From RUG11237 sp964450185 (GTDB lineage: Bacteria; Bacillota; Clostridia; Lachnospirales; Lachnospiraceae), in NCBI GenBank assembly GCA_964450185.1, contig CAYVCL010000102.1, positions 1 to 8,151 on the forward strand: a stretch of 8,151 nucleotides of DNA, in the 5' to 3' direction. The notes under the pieces were generated by a model. It had not been told where the DNA came from, did no database searches, and saw only the letters and a list, made by a program, of their open reading frames with translations. Shown here piece by piece: positions 5,551 to 8,151 of this stretch. Within the stretch, counting starts at the first letter, position 1. Each line of letters begins with the position of its first letter. Both the position numbers and the translations under genes were made by a program.

Positions 5551-6990
5551 GTGAAGAAAAATAGAATATTGTATATCGTATTATCATTGATGTTGTGTGT
5601 AGGTCTTTTATCAGGTTGTGGGAAAAAAGCCGATGTTGAAAATCAGCACGATAATTTAGAAAAAATCAGCATTATTTGTACTACATTTCCTCAATATGAC
5701 TGGGTAAGAGAAATCATAGGAAATAAAAGTGATAAATTTGAACTTACCCTTTTGTTGGATAATGGCGTTGATTTGCATAATTATCAGCCAACAGCAGAGG
5801 ATATTGCAAAGATTGGTATGGCGGATGTTTTTATCTATGTAGGTGGAGAGTCAGATGCATGGGTCGAGGACGTGTTGGAAGAAGCAGGTAACAAAGAGCT
5901 AAAAGTTGTTAATCTTATGGAGGCTGTGGGAAATAATGTAAAAACGGAAGAACTTGTGGAAGGTATGCAGGAATCGAAACACGAACATGCGGAACACGAA
6001 GAAGACGAACATGCGGAACATGAAGAAGACGAACATGCGGAACCTAAAGAAGATAGTCATGAAGAACATGAGCATGAGTACGATGAACATATCTGGCTAT
6101 CCTTAAAAAATGCAAGTGTGTTAGTAGCAGAAATTTCGGATACACTTCAAAGTGTTGCCACAGAAGATGCAGAAGAATTGGAAGCTAACGCCAAAGCATA
6201 TATTCAGAAGTTAAATAAATTGGATAAGCAATATGAAGAAATGATTCAGAAAGCAAAATGTAAAACGGTAGTATTTGGAGATAGATTTCCGTTTCGTTAT
6301 TTGGTAGACGATTATGATTTGGATTATTTCGCTGCATTTATGGGATGTAGTGCAGAAACCGAAGCCAGTTTTCAAACAATTACATTTCTTGCGGGAAGAG
6401 TAGATGAACTTGATGTACCGGCGATTTTAGTGATTGAAAAATCAAATCAGAAAATTGCAAAAACAATAAGGGAAAACACAGTAGAAAAAAATCAGCAGAT
6501 ACTGGAAATGAATTCAATTCAATCGGTTACCAATGCAGATGTAGAGGCGGGCTTTACTTATTTGAAAGCGATGGAGGAGAATTTTAAAATTTTACGACAG
6601 GCATTGGCAGTGACTGGGGAAACGGTGGATTGTGATCTTACCATGATGGGAAGTGATATGGTTTATGCCACGGTATATCAGATGATGATAAATCCAAATG
6701 ACTATGTGGGAAAAACAGTAAGAATGGACGGAAATTATTATGCCACATGGTATGAAGAAACAAAAAAGTATTATCATTACTGCCTGATACAAGATGCAAT
6801 GGCATGTTGTGCCCAGGGAATGGAATTTGTGTGGGAGGATGGGAAGCATGCATACCCTGATGAATACCCACAGGAAGATGCACAAGTTGTAGTGACCGGA
6901 GTATTTGAAACATACAAAGAAGAAGGGGATGATAATTTATACTGTCGATTAGAGGGGGCTTCTTTAGAAGTGGTAGAAAACAATGAATAG
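5551..6990 (+). CDS. ZnuA/AdcA-like zinc-binding lipoprotein with an extra C-terminal domain
   Basis: This 479-residue protein is the extracellular solute-binding subunit of a zinc ABC transporter. GTG 5551 is chosen because GGAGG (5537-5541) lies nine bases upstream; it yields a clean lipoprotein signal peptide, charged MKKNR, hydrophobic core and lipobox LSGC with Cys23. Residues about 36-350 form the ZnuA-type domain: His76 in DLHNYQPTAED, a His/Glu/Asp-rich loop at 143-179 with nine His, His180 in DEHIWLSLKNA, and Glu296 in LVIEKS. The usual third His is replaced by Asp244 in GDRFPFRYL, which I think is normal for a Clostridia subgroup. Residues about 365-475 are an additional domain (NPNDYVGKTVRMDG, then C411, C419-C420 in DAMACCAQG, then VVVTGVFETY) that resembles the OB-like DUF1980/YcgQ C-terminal domain. 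ZnuA proteins are normally about 300-350 residues. No permease or ATPase gene is adjacent. Confidence 0.88.
   Translation: MKKNRILYIVLSLMLCVGLLSGCGKKADVENQHDNLEKISIICTTFPQYDWVREIIGNKSDKFELTLLLDNGVDLHNYQPTAEDIAKIGMADVFIYVGGESDAWVEDVLEEAGNKELKVVNLMEAVGNNVKTEELVEGMQESKHEHAEHEEDEHAEHEEDEHAEPKEDSHEEHEHEYDEHIWLSLKNASVLVAEISDTLQSVATEDAEELEANAKAYIQKLNKLDKQYEEMIQKAKCKTVVFGDRFPFRYLVDDYDLDYFAAFMGCSAETEASFQTITFLAGRVDELDVPAILVIEKSNQKIAKTIRENTVEKNQQILEMNSIQSVTNADVEAGFTYLKAMEENFKILRQALAVTGETVDCDLTMMGSDMVYATVYQMMINPNDYVGKTVRMDGNYYATWYEETKKYYHYCLIQDAMACCAQGMEFVWEDGKHAYPDEYPQEDAQVVVTGVFETYKEEGDDNLYCRLEGASLEVVENNE
5983..6054 (+). repeat. Three tandem 24-bp repeats in the His-rich loop
   Basis: Units 5983-6006, 6007-6030 and 6031-6054 encode EHAEHEED, EHAEHEED and EHAEPKED. 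Units one and two differ at one base; the third has diverged in its second half. The near identity suggests recent slippage or duplication, and being a multiple of three, copy changes would lengthen or shorten the metal-binding loop without a frameshift. Confidence 0.9.
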
Positions 6991-7051
6991 CTAGTGGCAC
7001 GGAAGAAGAAAATGCATATATTAAGATAGAATGTATAAGGAGATTGTAAAC

Positions 7052-7942
7052 ATGGAGCAATATGTCAGACTATCGGTAGATTTGCATTTATTTTTCTCAA
7101 GAATCATGAAAGAGCATGCCATTTTTATGGAGGCAGCATTTCAAAGGAAAGACATTTCTTTTATAAGAAAAGCAGACAATTATAAAACAGAATTTGAAAG
7201 GCTGCTTTTGGAGGTGGTGAGAGTTGGTAACAGAGCTGTCAGCAGGCAGGTAATTGAATCAGAAGAAATTGTTACCCCTTACACCTTAAAGGCGGAGGAG
7301 AAAACACAGAATTTTACAGCAATTCCCATTAATACAAATATTACCCGCTTGGAGCAGCGGTTACGTTTCAGTGACACCTGTCACGAACATGAATTAAAAG
7401 GAAGAGTTCAGCAACTGAATAAACGTGCAATTGAACTGTTGGATGGTTTTATTGCATTCAAAGAAAAAGTTTTAAAAGAAGTGGAAGAATGTCGTATATT
7501 TACGGCAAACTATCCACTTCTTTTAAAACATATTATCCGAGAAGCAAAATTATACAGGGATTGTGTGCTTGAATTAGAAACAAAGGGTTGTCTGTGCATG
7601 GCGGACAGAAAGGAAAAATATCTCTTCTGGAATCAGATTATGATGGAGCATGCCTTGTTTATCAGAGGACTGCTGGACCCGGAAGAAAATGAACTCATTG
7701 AAACCGCCGATGATTTCGCAAAAGAATATGCAGAATTATTAGAAGAAGCCAAAGAGAAAAATGACTGTACCATGGACGGACTATTAATGAAAACAAAAGA
7801 CCTGACATGGAAATATAGAGAATTTAAAACAGCAGGGACAAAGGGAATCAGCAATTGTGAAATATCTTCTGTCATATTGCCGTTACTTGCAGACCATGTG
7901 TTGCGAGAGGCGAATCATTATTTGAGGGTGTTGGAGGAGTGA
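7052..7942 (+). CDS. DUF2935 family protein, two-repeat ferritin-like helical bundle
   Basis: This 296-residue, largely helical, soluble protein has two similar halves. Each starts with an F-x3-M-x-E-H-A-x-F motif (FSRIMKEHAIF, E21/H22; FWNQIMMEHALF, E199/H200) and ends with an H-x3-E motif (KHIIREAKLY, H160/E164; DHVLREANHY, H282/E286). This is the DUF2935 signature, a family with a four-helix, ferritin-like fold. The spaced Glu and His residues could form a metal site in each half. The biochemical role is not known. ATG 7052 is chosen because AAGGAG (7037-7042) lies nine bases upstream; an in-frame ATG at 7031 has no ribosome binding site and overlaps it. The gap from the zinc-binding lipoprotein is only 61 bases with no terminator, so cotranscription is likely, which would link it to zinc or metal stress. 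No signal peptide is seen. Confidence 0.85.
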   Translation: MEQYVRLSVDLHLFFSRIMKEHAIFMEAAFQRKDISFIRKADNYKTEFERLLLEVVRVGNRAVSRQVIESEEIVTPYTLKAEEKTQNFTAIPINTNITRLEQRLRFSDTCHEHELKGRVQQLNKRAIELLDGFIAFKEKVLKEVEECRIFTANYPLLLKHIIREAKLYRDCVLELETKGCLCMADRKEKYLFWNQIMMEHALFIRGLLDPEENELIETADDFAKEYAELLEEAKEKNDCTMDGLLMKTKDLTWKYREFKTAGTKGISNCEISSVILPLLADHVLREANHYLRVLEE

Positions 7943-7993
7943 TATCTCTGTTGTCGTTTTTTCGGTATTGGGTATTTCAGAAGGGAAGAACTT

Positions 7994-8025
7994 ATCAGGA
8001 AGCAGAAATAGGTCTGCTTCCTGAT
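7994..8025 (+). other. Perfect 12-bp hairpin downstream of the DUF2935 gene
   Basis: ATCAGGAAGCAG (7994-8005) pairs perfectly with CTGCTTCCTGAT (8014-8025) around an 8-base loop, 52 bases after the DUF2935 stop. It probably marks the 3' end of the zinc transcript, but the sequence after it (GTTGATATGG) has no T-tract in this direction, and the other strand shows none either, so it is not a textbook intrinsic terminator. Confidence 0.6.
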
Positions 8026-8070
8026 GTTGATATGGAATTAATATAAGGTAAATGTGTCGGAATAAAATTC

Positions 8071-8099
8071 TTGAGATTCGGAGGGGGATTTTGTATAAT
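8071..8099 (+). promoter_or_regulatory. Promoter for a gene beyond the right edge
   Basis: TTGAGA (8071-8076) and perfect TATAAT (8094-8099) are 17 bases apart, which is close to consensus. Transcription would start near 8106 and run out of the window. The spacer contains an unusual GGAGGGGGA run. No gene of credible length begins in the remaining 45 bases. Confidence 0.65.
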
Positions 8100-8151
8100 A
8101 GCAAGGAATAAGATAAATGAGAACGCTAGGCGTATTTGAATAATTATAAAT

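Noticed and set aside
7031..7051. Upstream ATG for the DUF2935 gene
   Set aside because: The AAGGAG ribosome binding site lies inside this stretch and points to ATG 7052.
8117..8143. Eight-codon ATG reading frame with AAGGAAT upstream after the last promoter
   Set aside because: Too short to support as a gene and without any recognisable leader-peptide pattern, although a leader role cannot be excluded.

Overview
The window looks like ordinary chromosome from a low-GC Firmicute, most likely a Clostridia/Lachnospiraceae-type gut anaerobe. The signs are A/T-rich third positions, strong GGAGG-type ribosome binding sites, sigma-A-like promoters, and protein families typical of that group. All six genes I accept lie on the + strand. 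I see no RNA gene, insertion sequence, CRISPR array or intergenic gap over 300 bases.

Layout. (1) 45-1445: a transglutaminase-like surface-type protein with a run of Cys/His zinc-ribbon-like repeats. It has no signal peptide or ribosome binding site at its apparent start, so its 5' end is probably lost or broken; a strong terminator hairpin follows at 1491-1540. (2) 1644-2174: a TetR-family regulator with an extended -10 promoter. (3) 2355-5051: a full-length PMCA-type (P2B) calcium-transporting P-type ATPase with its own promoter, a possible operator inside that promoter, and an intrinsic terminator. (4) 5098-7942: the most interesting part. A consensus-like promoter overlaps a perfect 7-1-7 palindrome of Fur/Zur type. 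It is followed by a small two-helix membrane protein with an HxxHxC...CxxC motif, then a ZnuA-like zinc-binding lipoprotein fused to an extra C-terminal domain, and a DUF2935 ferritin-like protein. (5) 7943-8151: a long hairpin without a T-tract and a strong promoter pointing out of the window.

How the genes may work together. Region 4 reads as a zinc-starvation unit. When zinc is scarce, the Fur-family repressor would leave the palindrome and the small membrane protein and zinc-binding lipoprotein would be made. The ABC permease and ATPase (ZnuB/ZnuC) are not in the window and must be supplied elsewhere, or downstream beyond an independent promoter. The calcium exporter and the TetR regulator are neighbours, but nothing in the sequence proves one controls the other.

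Novelty. No wholly new system is evident. The best leads are the ZnuA fusion to a probable OB-like domain with a Cys-Cys motif, the Asp in place of the usual third zinc-binding His in that protein, the uncharacterised small Cys/His membrane protein under the Zur-like box, and the truncated zinc-ribbon/transglutaminase gene at the left edge. Family assignments are from recognised motifs, not from searches.
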